From an uncultured Myxococcales bacterium (GTDB lineage Bacteria; Myxococcota; Myxococcia; Myxococcales; Myxococcaceae), in assembly GCA_937980205.1 (NCBI GenBank), contig CALJKW010000016.1, positions 124,001 to 188,000 on the forward strand: a stretch of 64,000 nucleotides of DNA, given 5' to 3'. Position numbers and translations under genes: made by a program. Positions 53,505 to 61,177 of this stretch are shown piece after piece. The notes under the pieces were generated by a model. That model searched no databases. It saw only the letters and a program-made list of their open reading frames with translations, and was not told the origin of the DNA. The number at the start of each line of letters is the position of its first letter. The stretch's first letter is position 1.

Positions 53505-55385
53505 ATGCGCCCATTCCTTTTGGGGGGACTCGCGCTTTTTGCAGCGTGCGTTGGCCAACCTCCAGTTCCCTGCACGAAGTGTGGAGAGGTCTGCGTCGAC
53601 ACCAACACCGACGTCGCCAACTGTGGCGCATGTGACAAGCGCTGCGCCGGCGGCGAGCGCTGCGTGGCAGGAAAGTGCGCCGCCACGTGTCCCGGCACGC
53701 AGGTGGTCTGCAGCGGCCAGTGCGTCGACAACCAGACCGACCCGCGGCACTGCGGCGCGTGTGGCATGGCGTGCGCGGCGGGGCAGGCCTGCGTCACCGG
53801 AATGTGCCAGGCGAGCTGCGCTGCGCCCAACACGGTCTGCAGCGGCGCGTGCACGAACACCCAGAACGACCCGGCGAACTGCGGCGCCTGCGGCAACGCG
53901 TGCGACGCCGGTGTGTGTGCGAACGGAAGCTGCCGGCTCACGTGCCTGCCGCCGTTGACCGAGTGCGCTGGCGGCGCCTGCGCCGACCTGCGCGGCGACC
54001 CGAATCACTGCGGCGCCTGCGGCAACGTGTGTGCGCCTTCGAACACCACCGGCCCGACCTGCAACGCCGGCACGTGCGCGTATACGGCGTGCCTGCCGGG
54101 GTTCAGCGACTGCGACGACGACACGCGCAACGGCTGCGAGGTGATGGGCTCGTGCGTGCGCACGGTGAAGATCACGAAGGCGCTGGACGGCGGAGCCGCG
54201 AACGGGACCTCCTACCTGCCGCGCGTGAGCGCCGACGGCACGCGCGTGGTGTTCGGCTCGACCGCCAACAACATGACGCCGGACCAGTTCGTCAACTCGC
54301 AGCGGGTGTTCCTGTGGGACCAGAAGACCGGGAAGGTCACCTTGATCGACACGATGCCCGACGGAGGCCCGGGCGTGGTCCTCAACTCACACGCCCACGG
54401 CATCTCGGCGAACGGCCGCTTTGCTTGCATGGTCCACGACATCCCGCTGACCAACCAGGTGCCGGCCGGCCAGCGACACGTCTACGTGCGCGATCTCGAG
54501 CTCGGCGTCACGCGCCTGGTGTCCGCCTACCCCGACGGCGGCCCTCTGCCGGGAGGCGACGGGAACTGTCCGATCTCCAACGACGGCCGGTTCGTTGCCT
54601 TCTCCACGCGGACTTCGCTCGTCCCGCAGCACAACAACGGAGAGGTCCAGATCTACGTCCACGACATGCAAACGGGGACGAACATGCTGGTGAGCGTCGA
54701 CGACGACGGCAACGTCGGCGTTCCGTGTTGTGCGCCAGGGCCGACCTACGGCGCCAACGCCTTCAGCTCGGTGTTCTCCGGCGACTTCAGCAAGGTGGCG
54801 TGGACCAGCGCCGCTGGGTTTCCGTTCGACACCGCGGGCAACAGCTGCTTCGACACGTGGTATCGCGACCTCGACGCCGGAGTGACCACGAAGGTGAGCG
54901 TGAGCGGGGCGTGCAGCCAGGCCGCGGCGCGCTCGGCCCCGCTGCAGATCTTCGGACCTCGGCGCACGGTGCTGATGAACAGCACCCACGCCGACCTCCC
55001 CGGCGACAACAACAACGTCGAGGACGTCTACGTTCGAGACATGGCGCCGACCATCGGGGCGATCCTGCTCGAGAGCGACAGCCAGACGTACGCGCTGCCG
55101 AACCAGCCGGTGACCGGGCTGAACGCGAGCGAAGACGGCCGCTGGCTGCTGATGAGCACGCGCGCCACGAACCTCTGCCCCGTGCGCGGTGCGGGGCCGT
55201 GGCTCATGCTCAAGGACCTCGTCACCGGCTCGGTCGAGCAGGTGAACCTGCCCGAGGCGAGCACCGTCGGCTCGGCCGAGGCCGCGCTGTCGGCCAACGG
55301 CCGGTTCGTCGTCTTCCGGTCGGGCGACACCGTGATGCCCGGCGCAGATGGCACGGCGGGAATCTTCTGGCGTCAGCTGCGCTGA
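53505..55385 (+). CDS. Lipoprotein with Cys-rich repeats and WD40/PD40-like propeller
   Basis: 626 residues. Lipoprotein signal MRPFLLGGLALFAAC. Residues 20-200 hold repeats of the form C-x-D-x(4)-DPxxCGACGxxC (NCGACDKRC, HCGACGMAC, NCGACGNAC, HCGACGNVC), like the stigma-specific/Stig1 type repeats common in myxobacterial secreted proteins. Residues 225-626 look like a beta-propeller of the TolB/PD40 kind: each blade has SADGTRVVFGSTA, SANGRFACMV, SNDGRFVAFSTRT, SGDFSKVAWTS, SEDGRWLLMST or SANGRFVVFRS. Likely surface binding. It overlaps the opposite gene by 13 bases at the 3' end. Confidence 0.82.
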   Translation: MRPFLLGGLALFAACVGQPPVPCTKCGEVCVDTNTDVANCGACDKRCAGGERCVAGKCAATCPGTQVVCSGQCVDNQTDPRHCGACGMACAAGQACVTGMCQASCAAPNTVCSGACTNTQNDPANCGACGNACDAGVCANGSCRLTCLPPLTECAGGACADLRGDPNHCGACGNVCAPSNTTGPTCNAGTCAYTACLPGFSDCDDDTRNGCEVMGSCVRTVKITKALDGGAANGTSYLPRVSADGTRVVFGSTANNMTPDQFVNSQRVFLWDQKTGKVTLIDTMPDGGPGVVLNSHAHGISANGRFACMVHDIPLTNQVPAGQRHVYVRDLELGVTRLVSAYPDGGPLPGGDGNCPISNDGRFVAFSTRTSLVPQHNNGEVQIYVHDMQTGTNMLVSVDDDGNVGVPCCAPGPTYGANAFSSVFSGDFSKVAWTSAAGFPFDTAGNSCFDTWYRDLDAGVTTKVSVSGACSQAAARSAPLQIFGPRRTVLMNSTHADLPGDNNNVEDVYVRDMAPTIGAILLESDSQTYALPNQPVTGLNASEDGRWLLMSTRATNLCPVRGAGPWLMLKDLVTGSVEQVNLPEASTVGSAEAALSANGRFVVFRSGDTVMPGADGTAGIFWRQLR

Positions 55386-56044
55386 CGAAGCGACGCGTAG
55401 GCGCGGCTCTCCGAGAACAGCGGCACGGCGGTGGGCCGCCGACGCCAGAAGTTCACGATGAGCGCCAGCCGCAGCGACGCTTCACGGGGCAGCCGCGCGC
55501 CGGGAATCTGGTTCCGCGCATCGAGCACGCCGTGGGTCATTCGTCCGTCGAAGTGGACGAAGCGGTTCGGCCGCGGCTCGACGAGATCGAAGTCGAGCAC
55601 GTCGGGGGCCATCGCCGGGTTCGCCGGGTTCGGAGGCTCGGCGGTCACCGCGAGCAGCCCGCCGCGGCAGCGGTTCAAGAAGAACACCGACGAACGGGCA
55701 GGGTGCACGTCACGGCCGCCGCGCAGCGCGAGCTTCTCGTCACGGTCGCGGTGAAAGTCGACCTGCACGTTCGACGTGCGCATGCGCGAGAGCCACCACT
55801 CGGCGCCGGCGAAGCGCCCGGGTAACCAGAGGTCGCGCACGGCCTCCTCGACGACGCAAGAAGGCGCAGCGCCCGCAGGCATCCAGAACGTCGTCTGGTA
55901 GGTGACGCGCAGCCCAGACTCGCCGAGGCCACGCACCGAACGAAGCAGGCGGCGAAACAGCGCTGGAGCAAGCACCGCGTCGCGGAGAACGAGCAGCGCC
56001 GGTCCCGAGCGCGAGCCCGATCCCGGCCGTTGTCGGCGCCTCAC
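55373..56044 (-). CDS. 2OG-Fe(II)-oxygenase-like protein
   Basis: 223 residues from the GTG at 56044, which overlaps the upstream stop (GTGA). The likely iron site is H-x-D in VQVDFHRDRD and a distal His in RMTHGVLDA, with LRLALIVNFWRRR giving the Arg for 2-oxoglutarate. The spacing and jelly-roll strands agree with prolyl-hydroxylase-type enzymes. The N-terminal PGSGSRSG linker is low-complexity. A second oxygenase of this kind is at 17630, but they are not close copies. Coupled with the phosphatase gene before it; substrate unknown. Confidence 0.72.
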   Translation of the reverse strand: MRRRQRPGSGSRSGPALLVLRDAVLAPALFRRLLRSVRGLGESGLRVTYQTTFWMPAGAAPSCVVEEAVRDLWLPGRFAGAEWWLSRMRTSNVQVDFHRDRDEKLALRGGRDVHPARSSVFFLNRCRGGLLAVTAEPPNPANPAMAPDVLDFDLVEPRPNRFVHFDGRMTHGVLDARNQIPGARLPREASLRLALIVNFWRRRPTAVPLFSESRAYASLRQRS

Positions 56045-57660
56045 CGCGGAGTCGAGGTCATCGCCTCGGCCCGAGCACTGCCCTCGGAAGAGGCGGGCTC
56101 TCCCATCTCCATCAGCGCAGCCGTGGTGGGCGCGACGTCGATCACCCGGATGGGGGCCGGGTTGAACCCGGGCTTCACTCCCTTGCCGAGGAACATGACG
56201 GGGACCTCGTTGTCGTAGGCGTAGGGCGCTCCGTGCGAGGTGCCGGCGGGCTCGAACTCGAGCACGTGGAACGGCTTCAAAATCATGAGCACGTCGCCGC
56301 TGCGCTCGGGGTAGTAGCCGGCGCGCACCGACGCCGCGTACTGGCCCTGCGCGGTCTCGAGGTCGTCGCGCGCGATCGCGAACGCGACGTCCGGCTGCTT
56401 CGACAGGAACGCCGCCGCCGCGCGCCGCACCGCCGCGGCGTCGAGCTTCTTGTCGGCGATGGCCTTGAGATCCAGGTACACGTCCGTCTCCTCGATCGAC
56501 GAGACGAAGTCGCCCTTGAACCGGTCGGAGAGCTCTTTCTTGAGGGCCTCGCGCAGCGCGTCGGGGCTGACGCGCACGCCGTCGAGGCCCGCCGCGGCGA
56601 GCTCTTCGGGCACCGCCGAGCCGCCGTGATCTGCGCTGAGCACGACGACGAGGTTCGCGCGCCCGCCCGCCGCCCGCTCGGCGTGGCCGATGAGCTCGCC
56701 GATCGCCTTGTCGAGGCGGAGCGCCGCGTCCTGCGCCTCCCACGAATACGGGCCGAACAGGTGATACGTGCGGTCGAAGCACGAGAAGCTCACCGCGAGC
56801 AGGTCGGGCACGTCGTCCTTGCCGAGCTGCTCGCCGTCGATCGCCGCCTTCGCGGCCTGCACGAACAGCTCGTTCATCATCGGCGACGACGACAGCGCCG
56901 CGTACGACTGCGGCCCGGGCTGCGTGAGCCCGCCGTTCAGAGGATGCGGGAACGTGCGACCCATGCCGTAGACGTCGGCTTCGAATGGACGATCGTCGGT
57001 GCCCAGGTACTCCTTCGGGGGCAGGAGCAGGGCCCAGTCCTTCGCGTGGAACGCGTCGGCCGGCTTCTTGTCGTTGAACGCCTTCATCCAGGCCGGCACC
57101 TCCTTCAGGTAGTACGTGCCGGTCACGAAGCGGCCGATGGCCTCGTTGAACCACCAGGCCTGCCCGAGCTTGCCGCCCATCGCGATCGACGCGCGGCCCT
57201 TGCCCGCGATCGACACGACCTTCGCGCGGCCCCACGTGTTGAGCTTCAGGTGATCGCCGAGCGTCTCGGCCTGCAGCGCGATCGGCGAGACGTCGGTGTT
57301 CTCGAGCGGCGCCTCGAGCGCCGGGTGGTTCGGGTCTGCGAACGCCGGCTCGAGCTTCCCGCTCAGCCGGTTGAAGACGCGGTTCGAGACGATGCCGTGC
57401 CGGTACGGGTTCGTGCCGGTCATCAGCGTGGCGTGGCCTGCCGCGGTCACCGTCTCCGCGTAGTCGTAGCGCGCGGTCGGGAAGTACGCCCCCTGCGTGG
57501 ACAAGAGCGCGAGGCCGCCCTTGAAGCGCGGCTTCATGCGCCAGAACAGATCGCTGCCGAGCGCGTCGACCGAGATGAACAGGGTCAGCTTCGGGGGCCT
57601 GGCGAACGCGGGAATCGACGAGAGCAGCAGCAGCAACGGGACGAGCAGTCGCACGCGCAT
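56041..57660 (-). CDS. Secreted alkaline phosphatase/phosphodiesterase, PafA-like
   Basis: 539 residues from the ATG at 57660; a GTG at 57672 is possible. Signal peptide MRVRLLVPLLLLLSSIPAFA. D32 in SVDALGSD and T72 in ETVTAAGHATLMTGTNPYRHG are the expected metal ligand and nucleophile of PafA-type phosphatases; SADHGGSAVPEELAAAG and GTSHGAPYAYDNEVPVMFLG hold later metal ligands. The enzyme removes phosphate from small esters in the periplasm or outside, for phosphate supply. It runs into the 2OG oxygenase gene by a four-base overlap. Divergent from YbgC with 49 bases between starts. Confidence 0.9.
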   Translation of the reverse strand: MRVRLLVPLLLLLSSIPAFARPPKLTLFISVDALGSDLFWRMKPRFKGGLALLSTQGAYFPTARYDYAETVTAAGHATLMTGTNPYRHGIVSNRVFNRLSGKLEPAFADPNHPALEAPLENTDVSPIALQAETLGDHLKLNTWGRAKVVSIAGKGRASIAMGGKLGQAWWFNEAIGRFVTGTYYLKEVPAWMKAFNDKKPADAFHAKDWALLLPPKEYLGTDDRPFEADVYGMGRTFPHPLNGGLTQPGPQSYAALSSSPMMNELFVQAAKAAIDGEQLGKDDVPDLLAVSFSCFDRTYHLFGPYSWEAQDAALRLDKAIGELIGHAERAAGGRANLVVVLSADHGGSAVPEELAAAGLDGVRVSPDALREALKKELSDRFKGDFVSSIEETDVYLDLKAIADKKLDAAAVRRAAAAFLSKQPDVAFAIARDDLETAQGQYAASVRAGYYPERSGDVLMILKPFHVLEFEPAGTSHGAPYAYDNEVPVMFLGKGVKPGFNPAPIRVIDVAPTTAALMEMGEPASSEGSARAEAMTSTPR

Positions 57661-57709
57661 GAGGTCGCGCACTTTCGACGAGAAAGGGGGTACGGTCCAG
57701 CTTCAAGAA

Positions 57710-58108
57710 ATGAGCGCCGTCGAGGCCCGCGTTCGCGTCATCTACGGCGACACCGATCAGATGGGTGTCGTCTACTACGCGAACTACTTCCGCTACTTCG
57801 AGCTCTCCCGCAGCGAGTACTTCCGCGCCCGCGGAGGCTCGTACGTCGAGGTCGAGAAGCGCGGCCTCATGCTCCCCGTCGTCGAGGCCAACTGCAGCTA
57901 CCGCGCGTCCGCGAGGTACGACGACGTCCTCGTCATCAGGTGCAGTGTCACCCGGTTGAAACGTGCCTCCATCGAGTTCACTTACGAGGTGCGAAAAGAG
58001 TCGGACGCGGCCATTCTGTGCACCGGCCACACCCTGCACGCCTGCATCAACAGAGAGGGCCGCCCTACCGCGCTGCCCGAAGACGTCGTGAAGCTGTTGT
58101 CACCCTGA
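57710..58108 (+). CDS. ybgC: Acyl-CoA thioesterase, YbgC/FadM hotdog family
   Basis: 132 residues, one hotdog domain. The signature GDTDQMGVVYYANYFRYFE carries the catalytic Asp (D16) but has Tyr where many members have His (VVYHxNY). PVVEANCSYRASARYDDVL and the C-terminal strand GHTLHACINREGRP fit the family. It hydrolyses acyl-CoA or acyl-ACP esters, in YbgC near the cell envelope. TACGGT lies 13 bases upstream. glpX follows after 13 bases, with its own strong ribosome site; the two are probably cotranscribed. Confidence 0.9.
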   Translation: MSAVEARVRVIYGDTDQMGVVYYANYFRYFELSRSEYFRARGGSYVEVEKRGLMLPVVEANCSYRASARYDDVLVIRCSVTRLKRASIEFTYEVRKESDAAILCTGHTLHACINREGRPTALPEDVVKLLSP

Positions 58109-58113
58109 AGGAG
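58108..58113 (+). promoter_or_regulatory. Ribosome binding site AAGGAG of glpX
   Basis: AAGGAG begins at the last base of the ybgC stop and ends 8 bases before the ATG at 58122. It fixes the glpX start. Confidence 0.75.
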
Positions 58114-58121
58114 TCACAACG

Positions 58122-59093
58122 ATGGATCGCAACCTCGCGATGGAAGTCGTCCGCGTCACCGAGATGGCCGCCATTGCCTCCGCGAAGCTGATGGGTCGCG
58201 GCACCAAGAACGAATCCGACCAGGCGGCCGTCGACGCCATGCGGAAAGCGTTCGACACGCTCGACATCAACGGCACCGTCGTCATCGGAGAAGGCGAGCG
58301 CGACGAGGCCCCCATGCTCTACATCGGCGAGAAGGTCGGCCGCGCGCGGCCCGACTCTCACCCCGTCGACATCGCGCTCGACCCGCTCGAGGGCACGAAC
58401 CTCTGCGCGTACGGCCGGCCGGGAGCCATCTCGGTGGTCGCCATCGCCGGCCACGGCTGCCTGCTCAACGCGCCGGACACGTACATGGAGAAGCTCGCCG
58501 TCGGCCCGCGCGCGAAGGGCGCCATCGACCTGCGCAAGACGCCGACCGAAAACCTGCAGAACATCGCGAAGGCGATGGGCCGCGCGGTCAGCGAGCTCAC
58601 GGTCGTCATCCTCGATCGCGATCGCCACAAGGACCTCATCGCCGAGGTGCGCAAGGCCGGCGCGCGCGTCCGCCTGATCGAAGACGGAGACGTCGCCGGC
58701 GGCGTCGCCACCTGCTTCGAGGAGAGCGGCGTCGACGTGCTGATGGGCATCGGCGGCGCGCCCGAGGGCGTCATCACCGCCGCCGCCGTCCGCTGCGTCG
58801 GCGGCGACATGCAGGGGCGGCTGAAGCCGCGCAACGACGAGGAGATCGCCCGCGCCAAGAAGATGGGCATCACCGACATCGACCGCATCTACACGGCCGA
58901 GGAGCTGGCGAAGGGCGAGGTGATGTTCGCCGCGACCGGCGTCACGACGGGAGACTTTCTCAAGGGCGTGCGCTTCTATGCGAAGGGCTGCGAGACCAGC
59001 TCCATCGTCATGCGCAGCAAGAGCGGCACGGTTCGGTACATCACGGCAACGCATCAGCTCGACAAGAAGCCCGGCTTCGCAAAGGAGACCTGA
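58122..59093 (+). CDS. glpX: Class II fructose-1,6-bisphosphatase
   Basis: 323 residues, usual for GlpX. Key motifs: GTVVIGEGERDEAPML, PVDIALDPLEGTNLC (metal site DPLEGT), GIGGAPEGVITAAAVRCVGG. The enzyme hydrolyses fructose-1,6-bisphosphate to fructose-6-phosphate, the committed step of gluconeogenesis, with Mg2+ or Mn2+. It is cytoplasmic. It lies between ybgC and a SRPBCC gene in a plus-strand unit. Confidence 0.95.
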   Translation: MDRNLAMEVVRVTEMAAIASAKLMGRGTKNESDQAAVDAMRKAFDTLDINGTVVIGEGERDEAPMLYIGEKVGRARPDSHPVDIALDPLEGTNLCAYGRPGAISVVAIAGHGCLLNAPDTYMEKLAVGPRAKGAIDLRKTPTENLQNIAKAMGRAVSELTVVILDRDRHKDLIAEVRKAGARVRLIEDGDVAGGVATCFEESGVDVLMGIGGAPEGVITAAAVRCVGGDMQGRLKPRNDEEIARAKKMGITDIDRIYTAEELAKGEVMFAATGVTTGDFLKGVRFYAKGCETSSIVMRSKSGTVRYITATHQLDKKPGFAKET

Positions 59094-59100
59094 AAAGACC

Positions 59101-59535
59101 ATGGCTGGAGCCACCCGCAGCATCACCATCAACGCGCCGCGCGAGAAGGTGTTCGAGGTGATCGCCGACGCCGAGCGGTACCCCGAGTTCTTGCCCGAGG
59201 TGAAGAAGATCAAGGTCAGCAACAAGCAGGGCAACCAGTGCGACCTGCACTACGAGGTCGAGGTCGTGAAGACGATCAAGTACACGGTCCGCTTCCGCAC
59301 CGACCCGCCCGACAAGGCCTCGTGGACCTTCATCGACGGCGACTTCATGAAGGACAACAAGGGCAGCTGGACGCTCGAGGATCTCGGCAACGGGACGACG
59401 AAGGCGACCTACCAGATCGACGTCACCCTCGGAGCCCTGGTGCCCAAGACGATCGTCAACGCGCTCGTCGACACGTCGCTGCCGAAGCTGCTCGAGAACT
59501 TCAAGAAGAGGGCAGAGGCGCTCGCCAAGAAGTGA
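59101..59535 (+). CDS. SRPBCC (COQ10/RatA-type) lipid-binding domain protein
   Basis: 144 residues, starting seven bases after glpX. The fold is a single SRPBCC domain: SITINAPREKVFEVIADAER with YPEFLPEVKKIKV, then DLHYEVEVVKTIKYTVRFRT and a C-terminal helix PKTIVNALVDTSLPKLLENF. This is the pattern of Polyketide_cyc/COQ10-like proteins, which bind quinones or other lipids. The RatA toxin name used for some relatives need not apply. AAAGGAG lies 13 bases upstream. Convergent with a cyclase gene across a REP-like palindrome. Confidence 0.88.
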   Translation: MAGATRSITINAPREKVFEVIADAERYPEFLPEVKKIKVSNKQGNQCDLHYEVEVVKTIKYTVRFRTDPPDKASWTFIDGDFMKDNKGSWTLEDLGNGTTKATYQIDVTLGALVPKTIVNALVDTSLPKLLENFKKRAEALAKK

Positions 59536-59592
59536 AAGAGGGGCCAGGCATCTTTTTCGCCCGGGATGGATGTCAGCCCCCTGTCCCCCTTT
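59536..59592. repeat. REP-like palindrome between convergent genes
   Basis: GAAAGAGGGGCCAGG at the left and CCTGTCCCCCTTTTC at the right pair at 12 of 15 positions, with GGCATC/GATG inside. Both ends touch or enter the flanking stop codons. The GGGGAC core matches the palindrome at 36072. A T-run (TTTTT, 59552-59556) follows the first part. Confidence 0.7.
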
Positions 59593-60870
59593 TCAGGTCG
59601 GGGTCACCGACGGCACGTCACCGTCGCGCCGGCGCATCGGGACGAAGCACTCGACCTTCTCGAGTTTTCCCTTCACCGCGAGCGCGGGCACGGCGGTCCA
59701 CTCGACGAGCTCTCCGGCGGCGACGCGCGTCGCCTTGGACACCAGCACCGGCGAGCCGACCTGCTTGGTGAGCCCCTCGATGCGCGACGCCACGTTCACC
59801 GTGTCGCCGATCGCGGTGTACTCGAGCCGCCGCGTCGTGCTGCCGATGTCTCCGAGCACGACCTGGCCCGAGTGCAGGCCGATGCCGATCTTCAGCGCCG
59901 GCTCACCGCGCCGCGCGCGCTCGGCGTTCAGCGACTCGAGCTCGTTGATCATGTCGAGCGCGCAGGCGACCGCGTTCTGCGCGTGCTTCGCGTCGGGCAG
60001 AGGCGCGCCGAAGTACGCCATCAGCCCGTCGCCGATGAACTTGTCCAGCGTGCCGCGGTGGCGGAACAGCACGTCGACCATGCGCGAGTGGTACTCGTTC
60101 AAGAGCCGCACGACGCCCTGGGCGTCCATCGACTCGGACAGCGAGGTGAAGTCGCGGATGTCCGAGAACAGCACCGTCACGTCGCGCGCCTCGATCGACC
60201 CACCGCCGCCGCTGTCTTTCAGCCGCGACGCGACCTCGGGCGAGAAGTAGCGGCCCAGGCGCTGCAGCTTGAGCTCCTCGGTCGAGACCGCCTTGATGAG
60301 CCGGCCGGTGCGCGTGATGACGTAGGCGCCCGCCGCCGCCGCCACCCCCATCACCACCACCGTGATGGCCTGGGCCCCGATGCTGATGTTCGCCTCGCGC
60401 TGCAGGATGATCACCAGCACCGCCGCCACCGCCGCGGCGACGATGATGAGCGCCCGGTCGAGCACCAGCACGCTCGCGGCCAGCAGCGCGCAGAAGATCG
60501 CCGCGGTGAAGCCTGCGACGCCGCCGGGCGAGGCCGACACCGGCATCGCGATGAGCTGCAGGTAGAAGACGACGGGGAAGTCGATCAGCGCGCCGACCCA
60601 CCCGATCGCGCGCGCGTGGGCCGGGGCCTTCTTCGCCACGACGGCCAGCACCACCGACACGAGCCACCAGCCCGTGTACGCCGGAAGAATGACCCCCCAC
60701 GACTTCTCGCCGGCGATCAGGCCGAGGTACAGCACCACCGCGAACGCCACGGTGAGCGCGCTCAGGTGGATGACCTGCATGCGCCAGACGTTGCGCCCGC
60801 GCTCGCGGTGCAGCTCCTGCTCGACCGTCTGGGCGAGGCTCTGGCTGCCGTCCGCCATGCGCCCCGTCAT
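59593..60870 (-). CDS. Membrane class III adenylate/guanylate cyclase
   Basis: 425 residues; starts at ATG 60870 or 60858. Six hydrophobic helices (about 33-52, 59-79, 90-110, 117-136, 139-157, 168-185) form a membrane domain, followed by a cyclase domain at about 228-415. The catalytic residues are intact: D237 (VLFSDIRDFTSL), K277 and D281 (LDKFIGDGLMAYFGAP), and IGDTVNVASRIE with D356, N359 and R363. It should make cyclic AMP or GMP; the Lys in LDKF fits adenine preference. The signal sensed by the helices is unknown. Contrast with the dead cyclase domain in the 28539 gene. Confidence 0.92.
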   Translation of the reverse strand: MTGRMADGSQSLAQTVEQELHRERGRNVWRMQVIHLSALTVAFAVVLYLGLIAGEKSWGVILPAYTGWWLVSVVLAVVAKKAPAHARAIGWVGALIDFPVVFYLQLIAMPVSASPGGVAGFTAAIFCALLAASVLVLDRALIIVAAAVAAVLVIILQREANISIGAQAITVVVMGVAAAAGAYVITRTGRLIKAVSTEELKLQRLGRYFSPEVASRLKDSGGGGSIEARDVTVLFSDIRDFTSLSESMDAQGVVRLLNEYHSRMVDVLFRHRGTLDKFIGDGLMAYFGAPLPDAKHAQNAVACALDMINELESLNAERARRGEPALKIGIGLHSGQVVLGDIGSTTRRLEYTAIGDTVNVASRIEGLTKQVGSPVLVSKATRVAAGELVEWTAVPALAVKGKLEKVECFVPMRRRDGDVPSVTPT

Positions 60871-60949
60871 ATCGGCTCAGCGGGCGACCGCCAGAAAGCG
60901 GCTGTAAACGGCTGGATCACTGGACGTTTTGGGTGGCACCGGCCCGGGG

Positions 60950-60977
60950 TTGCCGTTCAGGCAGGCCGCATTAGAAT
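60950..60977 (+). promoter_or_regulatory. Sigma70-like promoter (TTGCCG-N16-TAGAAT) of the small acidic protein
   Basis: TTGCCG (60950-60955) and TAGAAT (60972-60977) are 16 bases apart. TAGAAT ends only 5 bases before the ATG at 60983, so the mRNA should begin at or after that ATG. A second ATG at 60989 would then be the first complete codon if the start is later. Confidence 0.5.
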
Positions 60978-60982
60978 CTGAC

Positions 60983-61165
60983 ATGAAAATGCTCGATGCC
61001 TTCATCATCGAGGAGATCAAACGTCGCGAGGCGGAGCGCGAGCGAATGGAACGTCAGCGCCCCAAGCTCGAGATCCCTCGCCGTGACCGTGATGACGACG
61101 ACGACGCCGACCGTGAAGAGGGCGCCGAGAAGCCCCAACGCGGTGTCGTGGTGATCGATCTGTAG
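60983..61165 (+). CDS. Small charged protein of unknown function
   Basis: 60 residues, with a possible start at the ATG of 60989. It starts MKMLDAFIIEEIKRREAERE (an amphipathic helix), is rich in Arg and Asp in the middle (RRDRDDDDDADREEG), and ends in RGVVVIDL. I have an unverified memory of small proteins with a MLDA-type start and VVVIDL-type end in other proteobacteria. No signal peptide. It lies 12 bases before the HDAC-like gene and may be cotranscribed. Confidence 0.75.
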   Translation: MKMLDAFIIEEIKRREAERERMERQRPKLEIPRRDRDDDDDADREEGAEKPQRGVVVIDL

Positions 61166-61177
61166 TACGGCGAGCCG

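Noticed and set aside
55985..56040. Possible copy of the GATC/CCCGAG repeat in the 2OG oxygenase N-terminus (PGSGSRSG)
   Set aside because: The sequence is similar in composition to the palindrome at 28464, but I could not align arms or find a hairpin of comparable length.
59101..59535. RatA-type toxin of a toxin-antitoxin pair
   Set aside because: The fold is a plain SRPBCC domain, and no antitoxin-like small gene (RatB-type) is adjacent.
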